Counted from the stretch's first letter, positions 46,271 through 54,617 are shown. The stretch: DNA of 64,000 nucleotides from JAFEDN01 sp963844565 (GCA_963844565.1 CAWJON010000002.1:1736001-1800000); one strand, 5' to 3'. Translations and numbers: made by a program. Notes: generated by a model from the letters alone, not told the origin.

Positions 46271-46522
46271 ATGCAGTCATCGGCTTTAATTTCAGTTCGT
46301 GTCAGATCCGAAGTTGCGGAGCGGTTAAAAGCACTATCTCAGATTATGCAGCGGTCAAGTTCGTTTCTGGTGGCAGAAGCGTTGGAAGAATATTTAGATA
46401 TTCATGAATGGCAAATTCAAGCGATTCAAGAAGGGCTTAATGCCGTAGACCGTGAAGAGGTCGTGGATTTCGAGAGCGTTAAAAAGAAATGGGCAAAGCG
46501 GCGTGAAGATTCGTCTCGCTAA
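46271..46522 (+). CDS. Ribbon-helix-helix (CopG/ParD-like) antitoxin, orphan
   Basis: 83 aa. ISVRVRSEVAERLKALSQ is the ribbon and first helix, and RSSSFLVAEALEEYLDIH the second, the standard RHH dimer that binds an operator; the tail (EVVDFESVKKKWAKRR) would wrap a ParE/RelE toxin. ATG 46271 with GAGGTGG upstream is preferred to the in-frame ATG 46226. No toxin gene follows: only about a dozen toxin-like codons remain before an opposite-strand gene begins. Confidence 0.85.
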   Translation: MQSSALISVRVRSEVAERLKALSQIMQRSSSFLVAEALEEYLDIHEWQIQAIQEGLNAVDREEVVDFESVKKKWAKRREDSSR

Positions 46523-46538
46523 TTCAGCAATTAAGATT
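46503..46538 (+). pseudogene. Possible remnant of a RelE/ParE toxin start
   Basis: GTG 46503 overlaps the antitoxin end in the way toxin genes usually do and reads VKIRLANSAIK, similar to the opening strand of RelE/ParE toxins; after that the similarity is lost. Very short, so tentative. Confidence 0.25.
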
Positions 46539-46992
46539 CATATCCAATATAAATGCTTACTTCATTATCTTTATACTCTTCAAAAGTCGTTATAAAATTA
46601 GGTTGGAACACATTAGGGTCTATTTGCCATATGGTTTTCCATGTCTCCACTATATCTTCCGGCGCTCCACTTTTACAATTAAAAATTCTGTATTTTCCCG
46701 CTGGAATAGTGACAGTAGATAATCCATCTGGAATATTACTTATGTCGTTAACGGCATAACCAATAGTGATCTTGTATTTACCCTGGTAGCCATTTTCATA
46801 ATCTGAATAGACTGCAAAGATACTAGAAGAAGAAATATCAGCTAATTTATCATTAATTGATGAACTTAAAAACTCACCCCAAAGTTTGCCAATTGTATTT
46901 TGGTTTAGAGCGAGCTCGTTAGAAGTAATGGTGCTTATACCCACTATTTTAATAGCCTTGTTTATTTCACTCACTGTTTTTCTTCCTATCAT
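46531..46992 (-). CDS. GyrI-like/Cass2-type effector-binding domain protein
   Basis: 153 aa. It resembles the stand-alone SOUL/GyrI-like small-molecule binding domain found at the C-terminus of AraC/MerR activators and in integron cassette protein Cass2: IKIVGISTITSNE at the start, IFAVYSDYENGY and ITIGYAVNDI in the middle, TVTIPAGKYRIFNCKSG, and the closing EVSIYIGYE strand. No DNA-binding domain. It probably binds an organic ligand; role unknown. Confidence 0.75.
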   Translation of the reverse strand: MIGRKTVSEINKAIKIVGISTITSNELALNQNTIGKLWGEFLSSSINDKLADISSSSIFAVYSDYENGYQGKYKITIGYAVNDISNIPDGLSTVTIPAGKYRIFNCKSGAPEDIVETWKTIWQIDPNVFQPNFITTFEEYKDNEVSIYIGYES

Positions 46993-47112
46993 AAAATAAA
47001 AAAATTATAACGAGTACCGCATGATTTTGCAATATTTAATAACTTTAATTCAAAAAAATTGCTTGCTTTAAACAACGCCAATTAGCTATAATTTTGTTGT
47101 TTAAGGAATAAT

Positions 47113-47973
47113 ATGATTTATTTCAATGGAAAAATTTTGCCCACGGAATCAATTAGAATTGACCCTACCGATAGAGGGTTTTTGTTGGGCGATGGCTTAT
47201 TTGAAACAATGCGAGTTTACCAAGGTAAAGTTTTTGGACTTCGTGAGCATTGGAATAGGCTAAAAATAGGCGCTGAATTTTTACACATTCCTTTACCTCT
47301 ATCTGAAGTTGAACTTGCCAGCATTATTCTAGATTTACTCAGACAAAATAATTTATTAAAAGATGACGCCAGTTTAAGACTAACGGTTACCCGAGGGCCT
47401 GCCCCTAGGGGGCTGCTACCTCCTGGCGAATTCAAACCAACCATTATGTTAACAGCCTTTCCTTTTTCAGCACACCATAACGCGGCTCGCTTAATTATTG
47501 CCAGCACAAGAAGAAATGAGCTATCGCCAACAGCAAATATAAAATCCTTAAACTATTTGGATAATATTTTAGCAAAAATGGAAGCTACGCAAGCTGGAGA
47601 AACAGACGCCGCTCTACTCAATTCAAAAGGAAATGTATCTGAAACCTGCGCGGCCAATATTTTTATTGTCACCCAAAAATCTATTATTCTCACTCCAAGA
47701 CTCCAAGACGGCGCTTTACCAGGTATCACCCGCCAGCTGGTGATAAGACTCGCAAGAGAATTAAATCTTATTGTAGAAGAAAGAGTAGTTACGATTGATG
47801 ACCTAAAACAAGCTGAAGAAATATTTTTAACCAATAGTCTTATAGAAATACAACCCGTCAGTAGCATTAATAAACTAATCGCTTTTACTTTGTCAGATAC
47901 TTCGCTCACGAAAAAATTGCATGAGCAATATCAAAAATTTGTAGCAAAGACTTTATCTTTAGAAAGATTTTAA
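47113..47973 (+). CDS. pabC: Class IV PLP enzyme, likely aminodeoxychorismate lyase
   Basis: 286 aa fold-type IV PLP enzyme. RGFLLGDGLFETMRVYQGKV is the N-terminal signature, the PLP lysine is in IKSLNYLDNILAK, and ETCAANIFIVT plus GALPGITRQLV complete the active site. Size and the GDGLFET variant favour 4-amino-4-deoxychorismate lyase (folate pathway), but branched-chain or D-amino-acid aminotransferase activity cannot be excluded from sequence. It is followed 16 bases later by an aldo-keto reductase. Confidence 0.8.
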   Translation: MIYFNGKILPTESIRIDPTDRGFLLGDGLFETMRVYQGKVFGLREHWNRLKIGAEFLHIPLPLSEVELASIILDLLRQNNLLKDDASLRLTVTRGPAPRGLLPPGEFKPTIMLTAFPFSAHHNAARLIIASTRRNELSPTANIKSLNYLDNILAKMEATQAGETDAALLNSKGNVSETCAANIFIVTQKSIILTPRLQDGALPGITRQLVIRLARELNLIVEERVVTIDDLKQAEEIFLTNSLIEIQPVSSINKLIAFTLSDTSLTKKLHEQYQKFVAKTLSLERF

Positions 47974-47989
47974 TCATTGGAGGTTTGAT

Positions 47990-49030
47990 ATGGAATATCG
48001 TCAACTAGGTCATTCAGGCCTAAAAGTTCCCGTGTTTAGTTTAGGTACCGCCACTTTCGGGGGTAATAATGAGTTTTTCAAAACTTGGGGAAATGTTAAC
48101 GTTAAAGAAGCCAGCAGAATGATTGATATTTGCTTGGGAGCAGAAGTTAATTTTTTTGATACCGCAGATATTTACTCGGATGGTGAAGCAGAAACCATTC
48201 TTGGCAAAGCATTGCAAGGAAAACGCCATAAGGCATTAATTGCTACCAAAGCTACTTTTCCGATGTCCAATAACCAAAACCCCAATGAGTTAGGCTCTTC
48301 CCGCCAACACTTAATTCGTGCTTGTGAAAATAGCTTACGGCGATTAGGTACAGACTATATTGATATTTATTTTATGCATGGTTTTGATGCAATCACTCCG
48401 GTTGAAGAAACGTTGCATACGCTGGAAACCTTAATTACCAGCGGCAAAATACGCTATATCGGTTGCTCAAATTTTTCAGGATGGCATTTAATGAAATCAC
48501 TGGGCATTGCGGAAAAAAGGGGCTGGTCACGTTATGTGGTTTATCAGGGATACTATTCTTTGGTTGGTCGTGAATATGAATGGGAACTGATGCCATTAGG
48601 AATTGATCAAGGCGTGGGTCTAATGGTCTGGAGCCCATTAGGTTGGGGCAGATTAACCGGTAAAATCCGTCGCGGCCAACCCATTCAGTCTGGGCGTCTA
48701 CAGGCAGGTGGTTCGGCAGGCGGTCCGGTAGTCGCTGATGATTATCTATTTGATGTCATCGATGTCCTAGATAAAATTGCGGTGGAGACTAAAAAGACTA
48801 TTACGCAGGTTGCATTAAATTGGTTGTTACAACGACCTAGTGTTTGCAACATCGTCATTGGCGCGCGCAATGAGGAACAATTACTGCAAAATCTAGGTGC
48901 ATTTGGTTGGAACCTGGATTCGCGGCAAATAGCGATGCTAGATGCTGTGAGCAAACGGCCGCTGACTTATCCTTATTGGCATCAAGCTAAATTCCAGCAA
49001 CTGATTCCCCAACCCGTCCCGTGGGAATAG
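47990..49030 (+). CDS. Aldo/keto reductase
   Basis: 346 aa TIM-barrel NADPH oxidoreductase. FFDTADIYSDGEAETILGKA contains the catalytic Asp and Tyr, Lys lies in ALIATKATF, and the late IVIGARNEEQLLQNLGAFGW binds the cofactor. Resembles the YajO/YghZ group. TTGGAGG precedes the ATG. Possibly co-transcribed with pabC. It overlaps the convergent histidine kinase by 44 bases. Confidence 0.93.
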   Translation: MEYRQLGHSGLKVPVFSLGTATFGGNNEFFKTWGNVNVKEASRMIDICLGAEVNFFDTADIYSDGEAETILGKALQGKRHKALIATKATFPMSNNQNPNELGSSRQHLIRACENSLRRLGTDYIDIYFMHGFDAITPVEETLHTLETLITSGKIRYIGCSNFSGWHLMKSLGIAEKRGWSRYVVYQGYYSLVGREYEWELMPLGIDQGVGLMVWSPLGWGRLTGKIRRGQPIQSGRLQAGGSAGGPVVADDYLFDVIDVLDKIAVETKKTITQVALNWLLQRPSVCNIVIGARNEEQLLQNLGAFGWNLDSRQIAMLDAVSKRPLTYPYWHQAKFQQLIPQPVPWE

Positions 49031-50252
49031 ACTTGGTTTTATATTCAGATAATAATTGTTTGAGCTTTTCTGTTTGCAACGGTTTGGTTAACGCTTGATT
49101 CATTCCGGATTTTAAGCAACACTTTTCCAATTTTTTATCCAAATGTGCTGACAGCGCGACGATCCATACAGGTTTTAAATGATTCTGCTTTTCCCACTGT
49201 CGAATTTCTTGAGTAACCTCACATCCATCTTTTCCCGGCAAACCAATATCCATGAAAATTAGCTGGTATTTTTCTAATTTTATTTTCTGTATGGCTTCTT
49301 CGCCGTCGTTAGCGATATTAACAATTGCACCCAGACTTTCCAATAAATGTTTCAATGCAATTTGTGCGAATCGGTTATCTTCCACCACTAAAATTCCTTT
49401 ATTGACCGAATTGATTTGAATGGATGTGACAGTTGAAGAATTTCTCAGCGGTTTATTCGAGATCTTGTCAGCTACCAAGGGAAGGCGAAATGGTATGAGA
49501 AACGTAAATATTGAACCTACATTTTCTTGGCTTTTTAAAAATATTTTACCCTGTAATTCGCTAATAAATTGTTTGACTAAAGCCAACCCCAATCCCGAGC
49601 CACTGTATCGACCTTCATAAGTGGGATGCAAACGATTAAACCGAGTAAAAATTAAAGCTTGTTTATCAGTGGGTATACCAATACCGGTATCCTGCACTTG
49701 AAACTCAATCATCGCTTGTGGTCTTTTTATTTTCACCAATCGTAAACGCAGCGTAATTGAACCCTGACTGGTAAATTTGATCGCATTGCTGATTAAATTT
49801 AATAAAATACGTTGCAAACGCGCTGCATCACCCATCAAATATAAGGGTAATTGTTCATCCCATTGCAAATGAATGGTCAGCTTTTTTTCTTGGGCGGCAG
49901 GAATATACAGGGCCATGATGTGATCGATCCGTTCCTGCAAATTAAATTGAACTTCATCAATCGGTAACTCTCCTTTTTCATATTTAGAAAATTCAATCAC
50001 CTCATTCAACAAATCCAACAAACATTGACCCGCCTGGATCAGATTAGCAGCAGCGGCCTTGCCTTTTGCCGTTGAAACTTCTTTTTCTAAAATGGCAGCC
50101 ATGCCTAATAAACCAGTTAAAGGCGTGCGCAAGTCGTGGCTGATGTTGGTAATAAAAGCAGATTTTGCTTGATCGGCTGCGTCAGCTTGCTGTTTAGCCA
50201 AGCGCAATTCCCGTTCTTTCCTTTTCAAAATGGCCAACACACCAGTGCGCAT
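48987..50252 (-). CDS. Hybrid histidine kinase lacking its sensor region
   Basis: 421 aa from ATG 50252. It contains a HisKA domain (FITNISHDLRTPLTGLLGM, phospho-His), an HATPase domain (N box RILLNLISNAIKFT, G1 VQDTGIGIP, G2 SGSGLGLALV) and a C-terminal receiver (ILVVEDN, phospho-Asp in IFMDIGLPGKDG). No HPt, membrane or PAS domain remains. The frame is open upstream to 50534, but that stretch contains hairpins and a terminator-like element and looks non-coding. The gene is probably 5'-truncated; catalytic parts are intact, so it may be a soluble kinase or a decaying gene. Confidence 0.82.
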   Translation of the reverse strand: MRTGVLAILKRKERELRLAKQQADAADQAKSAFITNISHDLRTPLTGLLGMAAILEKEVSTAKGKAAAANLIQAGQCLLDLLNEVIEFSKYEKGELPIDEVQFNLQERIDHIMALYIPAAQEKKLTIHLQWDEQLPLYLMGDAARLQRILLNLISNAIKFTSQGSITLRLRLVKIKRPQAMIEFQVQDTGIGIPTDKQALIFTRFNRLHPTYEGRYSGSGLGLALVKQFISELQGKIFLKSQENVGSIFTFLIPFRLPLVADKISNKPLRNSSTVTSIQINSVNKGILVVEDNRFAQIALKHLLESLGAIVNIANDGEEAIQKIKLEKYQLIFMDIGLPGKDGCEVTQEIRQWEKQNHLKPVWIVALSAHLDKKLEKCCLKSGMNQALTKPLQTEKLKQLLSEYKTKSIPTGRVGESVAGI

Positions 50253-50341
50253 GAGATTTCGGGGTCCTCGGTCACATGTCGCACTAGCGCATGAACTAAG
50301 TTCCCATGTATTACCTTGCCATCTTAATAAACTATCCCCAC

Positions 50342-50409
50342 ACCTGTTTAAAAAATAATCAAACAGGTAGCAAAAAGCCGCATTCGAAAACTCAGCTCGG
50401 CTTTTTTTT
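50342..50409. terminator. Hairpin pair including a bidirectional terminator-like stem
   Basis: AAAAAGCCG (50372-50380) and CGGCTTTTT (50398-50406) form a stem with A-tract and T-tract on both sides, so it could terminate in either direction. Next to it ACCTGTTT (50342-50349)/AAACAGGT (50361-50368) forms a second stem. Both lie where the N-terminal part of the histidine kinase should be, supporting a rearrangement there. Confidence 0.6.
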
Positions 50410-50556
50410 ATTAAAGGATAGTAAAACCGCCGGAAACGGCAGTTCAAAAAAAATGACAATTCATATAGACTACACTTAGCCATAGTAACAATTCCTGTTG
50501 TTATGTTGGTTAGTCCCGGCAGGTGGACAAACACCTGTTTGGGACGCTTATAGTTT

Positions 50557-50739
50557 TCACCAGTTTTCAGTGAAAAGCAACTGTGAGTTATGTTTAGCAG
50601 AAAGATCTGAAATAACTACGCTGACATGTATCATTTTCTCCCTAAGATTGACCCCTGAAATGATCAGCCTCGATTGGCAAATATCTTCTTCTCTCTTGAT
50701 CGTCCAATCAAGAGAGAATATAATTACAAACAACAACAC
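50557..50739 (-). pseudogene. Degenerate copy of the 53-aa gene at 50968-51129
   Basis: The minus-strand frame includes LREKMIHVSVVIS, which aligns with LRAKMIHLSVVTS of the intact small gene (about 10 of 16 identical residues over the surrounding segment). Similarity ends on both sides, and the C-terminus is unrelated. It reads as a duplicated, decayed fragment. Confidence 0.45.
50689..50724 (+). promoter_or_regulatory. Promoter overlapped by a 12-bp palindrome
   Basis: TTGATC (50696-50701), 17-base spacer, TATAAT (50719-50724). The perfect inverted repeat TTCTCTCTTGAT (50689-50700)/ATCAAGAGAGAA (50707-50718) covers the -35 and the spacer, as an operator would. It points right. Confidence 0.5.
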
Positions 50740-50783
50740 CCCCCACGCCTCTCAACGATGCGCACCAGGGGGGTTACTTTTTT
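50731..50783 (+). ncRNA. Candidate short transcript ending in a G/C hairpin
   Basis: Just after the promoter, CCCCCC (50739-50744) pairs with GGGGGG (50768-50773), followed by a T6 run at 50778-50783. A transcript from the promoter would be about 50 bases long and would end here. No ORF fits, so a small RNA or attenuated leader is possible. Confidence 0.3.
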
Positions 50784-50967
50784 AGGGTTCGGTTAAGACT
50801 TACTGGTTACCCTTTGAAATAACCGCGACAAATGAACCATACCAATTCAAACCTGGAACTGAATTATAATTTAACATTGAACGTGCATTTAATCAGCATT
50901 TTCAAACATCATTTTTTTTAGGGTTTTTATTTGGTATCACCCAAATTTTGTTTAACGAGCAAGTAGT

Positions 50968-51129
50968 TTATTTTTTCTTTTTTATTCTAATTCGATTGAA
51001 TGTTTTCGAAGTTTCAAGGTTAACCCCTTCAATAGCAGTAGAGGTAACTACGCTCAAATGTATCATCTTGGCCCTAAGTTTGGGGTCTGCTAAGTAAGGA
51101 TTGGTATCTAATAATGTTTTTCTGGACAT
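50968..51129 (-). CDS. Small conserved-looking protein, 53 aa
   Basis: ATG 51129 to TAA 50970-50968. The product begins MSRKTLLDTNPYLADPKLRA, continues KMIHLSVVTSTAIEGVNLE and ends in a Lys-rich tail. It resembles short orphan proteins that occur near toxin-antitoxin and accessory loci, with the pattern TNPYL then SSxAIEG, but I cannot name a family. A decayed second copy lies at 50557-50739, which supports the reading frame being real. Confidence 0.55.
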   Translation of the reverse strand: MSRKTLLDTNPYLADPKLRAKMIHLSVVTSTAIEGVNLETSKTFNRIRIKKKK

Positions 51130-51345
51130 AGTGTGATTATGGCAGAAAATAATAGATATTCACATTCTATCCTCTGGCTAAGATTTGGCGCATTGTTCGA
51201 TGCATTGTTGCACCTTGTGTTGTGCCACCGACATTTAGTCCATAATACTTAATAAATCGTTTTAACCTATTGATTTTATTATATTTAAAATTTTTATATA
51301 ATCCCAAAGAATTATGGTTAGAATTCCGACTAATTCGATGATTCT

Positions 51346-51425
51346 AATATCTATAAGCGTTAATTCTAACTTAATGTCTGTAGGCGTTATGTCTGACTTG
51401 ATATCTACAGACATTAAGTTATAAT
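51346..51425 (+). promoter_or_regulatory. hip operon promoter with repeated operator
   Basis: TTGATA (51398-51403), 16-base spacer, TATAAT (51420-51425). Two 27-bp direct repeats (51346-51372 and 51373-51399; pattern AATRTCTRTARGCGTTA) run into the -35. A perfect 16-bp inverted repeat, AACTTAATGTCTGTAG (51368-51383)/CTACAGACATTAAGTT (51405-51420), spans the promoter. This is the expected layout for autorepression by the HTH antitoxin of the downstream pair. Confidence 0.65.
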
Positions 51426-51461
51426 GGAATTAACTACTGGTTATATTCCTGGAGGGCTATT

Positions 51462-52349
51462 GTGAACTGTTTGAAGTGCTTATTGCCAATAAGTTCGGGG
51501 AATTCACATTATGGCTTGCATTTGACTTGCTTCACTACATGGTTTGACGTGTCGGGTAGACCAGAATTTTTAAGCTTAACTCGCCGGCATTCTAGCGGAA
51601 TCTCTGAACCTCAAAATACAAGTTTTTTTCATGGGAGATTTAAAAAATACTCAGCAGAATTAGCTGGCGTTTCCTATATATTAAAAATGAGAGAAACAGA
51701 AGCTCCAGAGCTGCCGGAAGTGGAGTATCTTTGCAATCAAATTGGCAAATTTTTGGGAGTTCCTGTGGCTGAATTTTTTATAGTCAGTTTTGAAGGAGAT
51801 AGAGTTTTTGTAACAAAAAATTTTATAAAGCCAGGTCTGCCTACCGATTTACAGCATATTCATCACTTCAGAGCTGATACTGAGCATACCTGTAAAGATC
51901 TTATTCGAATAATAATTGAAAAAACCCGGCAGCCATATGATGTAGGTGTATTTATAAAAGCATTACTGTTTGACGCTCTCATCGGTAATCATGATCGTCA
52001 TGGCAGAAATATTGCTTTCATCACCAATTCCGGCGGTTTATCTCTCTCTCCAGTTTATGATAGTGTTTCTTATTTAGGGCTTGAGGCAGGCGATATGCTG
52101 AAATGTGATTTTAATCCAACAGGAAAGATAAGTACAAATGAGACATTAGAACCTAGCATGTCTCATTATGTTAGAGAATTAAAGCAATTGGGTTATCAAG
52201 ACCATTGCAAAAGTTTTTACAATAAAATTAAATTGGCTCGACTAAATAAGTTGATTGAAGAAAGTTTTTGTAGTTCACTGATGAAGGAAGCGATGATTCG
52301 ATTAATTTTAAAGCGTTATACAGAGTTAGAAAATGAAATCAAAGCTTGA
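51462..52349 (+). CDS. HipA-like serine/threonine kinase toxin (short HipT type)
   Basis: 295 aa from GTG 51462 with GGAGG upstream. It corresponds to the kinase core of HipA without the N-subdomain 1: a CXXC/His start (MNCLKCLLP, HLTCFTTWF), the ATP lysine in YILKM, the catalytic loop GNHDRHGRNIAFI and the metal motif SPVYDS. HipA/HipT kinases phosphorylate themselves and, in studied cases, aminoacyl-tRNA synthetases. It overlaps the next gene by 17 bases. The catalytic residues seem complete, so probably active. Confidence 0.85.
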   Translation: MNCLKCLLPISSGNSHYGLHLTCFTTWFDVSGRPEFLSLTRRHSSGISEPQNTSFFHGRFKKYSAELAGVSYILKMRETEAPELPEVEYLCNQIGKFLGVPVAEFFIVSFEGDRVFVTKNFIKPGLPTDLQHIHHFRADTEHTCKDLIRIIIEKTRQPYDVGVFIKALLFDALIGNHDRHGRNIAFITNSGGLSLSPVYDSVSYLGLEAGDMLKCDFNPTGKISTNETLEPSMSHYVRELKQLGYQDHCKSFYNKIKLARLNKLIEESFCSSLMKEAMIRLILKRYTELENEIKA

Positions 52350-52968
52350 ATTGGATCGAAACCGGCTCTTAATTTTTCATGAAGGTAGAAAAAGAAGAGT
52401 ATTTGTTGGTGAACTTATTTACAATGAAAAGGAAAATCAATACGAGCTATTTTATGATGAGAATTACGCGCGCTCTAAAAGAGCAATTCCTATTGGACCG
52501 GGGCTGGACCTTTTTAGAGCGCGACATGTGTCTGCACATGGCGTTTTATTTCCATCTTTAGCAGATAGAATTCCATCAAAATCTAATCCTGCTTATGGGG
52601 ATTACTGTAAATCGCAGGGAATATCTATTGGTGAAACGAACTCTATTATTTTGTTAGGAACTATTGGTAAACGAGGCCCATCAAGTTTTATTTTTGAGGC
52701 AGTTTATAAGAAAGAATTTCCCGTAACAAATATTTTAAAATTTCGTCAACAACTACAGATAAGCCGACACGATTTTTCGGCGGCCTTAGGATTTAGCGAA
52801 ACAACACTGCAAAAGCTAGAGTCACAAAAAAGTCAGGATGCTCATGTACTAAAATTGCTACAGATCTATTTTGAGTTTCCAGAAGTTGCACTATGGCAGC
52901 TGAAACAAACTGGAAATAGAGTAAAAAGTGATGCTTTAATGAAGCTAATTAAGTATTTTTCTACTTGA
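52333..52968 (+). CDS. HipS-HipB-like fusion: HipA N1 domain plus HTH antitoxin
   Basis: 211 aa. Residues about 15-130 resemble the HipA N-subdomain 1/HipS (VFVGELIYNEKENQYELFYD, then GVLFPSLADRIPS, IILLGTIGKRGPSSF). Residues about 135-190 form an XRE-type helix-turn-helix (ILKFRQQLQISRHDFSAALG, SETTLQKLES). In the three-gene HipBST system these are separate proteins; here they are one, placed after the kinase. It probably neutralises the kinase and represses the operon through the repeats at 51346-51425. Confidence 0.75.
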   Translation: MKSKLELDRNRLLIFHEGRKRRVFVGELIYNEKENQYELFYDENYARSKRAIPIGPGLDLFRARHVSAHGVLFPSLADRIPSKSNPAYGDYCKSQGISIGETNSIILLGTIGKRGPSSFIFEAVYKKEFPVTNILKFRQQLQISRHDFSAALGFSETTLQKLESQKSQDAHVLKLLQIYFEFPEVALWQLKQTGNRVKSDALMKLIKYFST

Positions 52969-53186
52969 GTTTCTTTTGATTTATTCATTTTGATGCAATT
53001 AGCTGATTACGCAATATTTCCATTGGGGCACACAGGAGTTTCGCCGCCCTGCTGATAAGAAACTTTATTCAGTAAATTATAGCGATATTTTGTTAGGGGA
53101 TAGGGTTTCAACATTTATTTAGGACTTGCTTTGGAGAACCACAGGCAATACTATTCAATTTTGCTATCAATAAGGAAATAGATAAT

Positions 53187-54578
53187 ATGAGCAATCAATT
53201 TGATGTAATCGTTATTGGAGCAGGGCAAGCCGGCCCTCCTCTTGCAGCCAAATTTGCGAACTTGGGCAATAAGGTTGCGATTATCGAACGAAAATTATTC
53301 GGTGGCACATGCGTGAATACGGGATGTATTCCTACAAAAACCATGATCGCTAGTGCACATGTGGCACATCTTGCAAGACAAGCGAAAGAATTTGGCATAA
53401 AAATTGACGGAAACATTACCGTTGATATGAAAAAAGTTAAAGCTCGCAAAGATAATATCGTCCATGCTCTTTCAAATAGTATTGAAAAAAATCTAAGAAA
53501 TACAGCCAATTGCACTGTATATAAAGGCCTTGCACAATTTGAAAATGCACATCGTATTTGTGTGGGCGACGAAATATTAGAAGCGGAAAAAATATTTATC
53601 AATGTAGGGGCACGTGCCTTTGTCCCCAATATGAAAGGGATTGAAAAAATATCTTATTTTACTAATTCGAATATCATGGATATTGATTTTGTTCCAGAAC
53701 ATTTAATCATCGTCGGCGGTAGTTATATTGGCCTTGAGTTTGCACAAATGTATCGTCGTTTTGGCTCTCAAGTGACAGTAATTGAAAAATCACCGCGATT
53801 GATTCCAAAAGAAGATCCTGATATTTCAGAAGCGGTTAGAGAAATTTTACAAGCTGAAGGCATTGATATTCGATTAAACGCCGAATGTATCCAATTTGAT
53901 AAACAAGATGAGAAAATTATTGCTGGAATGGATTGTGCTGATACTGAAAAACATATTTCCGGATCACACGTATTATTAGCCGTTGGTCGAATTGCTAATA
54001 CGCAAGATTTAGGATTAGAAAAAGCTGGAATAGAAATTGATGAGCGCCATTTTATAAAAGTAGACGATCAACTACAGACAAATATATCTAATATTTGGGC
54101 ATTAGGTGAATGCAATGGGAAAGGCGCTTTTACTCATACTGCCTACAATGACTATGAAATTGTTGCAGCAAATCTCATTGATGATCACTCTCGTCGAGTA
54201 AGCGACCGCATTTTAACTTATGGTTTATTTATCGATCCCCCACTAGGACGCGCAGGATTAACCGAAAGCGAAGTACGTGCATCTGGTAAACCTGCATTAA
54301 TTGCGAAAAAATCCATGACACAAGTCAAACGGGCAGTCATCAAAGGTGAATCTCACGGTTTTATGAAAGTGATTGTGGATGCTGAAACTAAGAAAATTTT
54401 AGGTGCTGCAGTATTAGGTGTAGAAGGAGATGAAGTTATTCAATCGATATTGGATGTGATGTATGCCCAAGCTCCCTATACCGTTATTCAAAATGCGGTG
54501 CATATTCATCCCACGGTGACTGAATTAATTCCAACAATGTTAGGAGAATTGAAGCCGCTAATTCCACTTAAAACTTAA
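53187..54578 (+). CDS. FAD-containing disulfide oxidoreductase (mercuric-reductase-like)
   Basis: 463 aa class I pyridine nucleotide-disulfide oxidoreductase. FAD motif VIGAGQAGPPLAAKFA, redox pair GGTCVNTGCIPTKTM, NAD(P)H motif IIVGGSYIGLEFAQMY and dimer-domain HIHPTVTELIPTML are all present. It lacks the N-terminal heavy-metal domain and C-terminal Cys pair of true MerA, and no mer genes lie nearby, so mercury reduction is doubtful. It is probably a general flavin disulfide reductase of unknown substrate. An AAGGAAAT precedes the ATG. Confidence 0.88.
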   Translation: MSNQFDVIVIGAGQAGPPLAAKFANLGNKVAIIERKLFGGTCVNTGCIPTKTMIASAHVAHLARQAKEFGIKIDGNITVDMKKVKARKDNIVHALSNSIEKNLRNTANCTVYKGLAQFENAHRICVGDEILEAEKIFINVGARAFVPNMKGIEKISYFTNSNIMDIDFVPEHLIIVGGSYIGLEFAQMYRRFGSQVTVIEKSPRLIPKEDPDISEAVREILQAEGIDIRLNAECIQFDKQDEKIIAGMDCADTEKHISGSHVLLAVGRIANTQDLGLEKAGIEIDERHFIKVDDQLQTNISNIWALGECNGKGAFTHTAYNDYEIVAANLIDDHSRRVSDRILTYGLFIDPPLGRAGLTESEVRASGKPALIAKKSMTQVKRAVIKGESHGFMKVIVDAETKKILGAAVLGVEGDEVIQSILDVMYAQAPYTVIQNAVHIHPTVTELIPTMLGELKPLIPLKT

Positions 54579-54617
54579 AACTTGATTCTGGCTCAAAGCT
54601 CATCTAAAATAATTTTT

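Noticed and set aside
46531..46992. Integron cassette because of Cass2-like similarity
   Set aside because: No integrase and no attC-like site are visible around the gene.
50253..50534. N-terminal 94 residues of the histidine kinase frame
   Set aside because: The stretch includes two hairpins and a bidirectional terminator-like element and matches no sensor domain, so it is treated as non-coding.
50498..50785. Plus-strand 95-codon frame in the remnant zone
   Set aside because: It crosses the promoter palindrome and the C/G hairpin, lacks a ribosome binding site and has no protein-like composition.
51346..51420. Direct repeats upstream of the hip genes as a CRISPR fragment
   Set aside because: Units adjoin directly with no spacer and overlap a promoter and inverted repeat, which fits an operator.
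53187..54578. True mercuric reductase
   Set aside because: No N-terminal metal-binding domain, no C-terminal Cys pair and no mer genes nearby; only the general family is supported.
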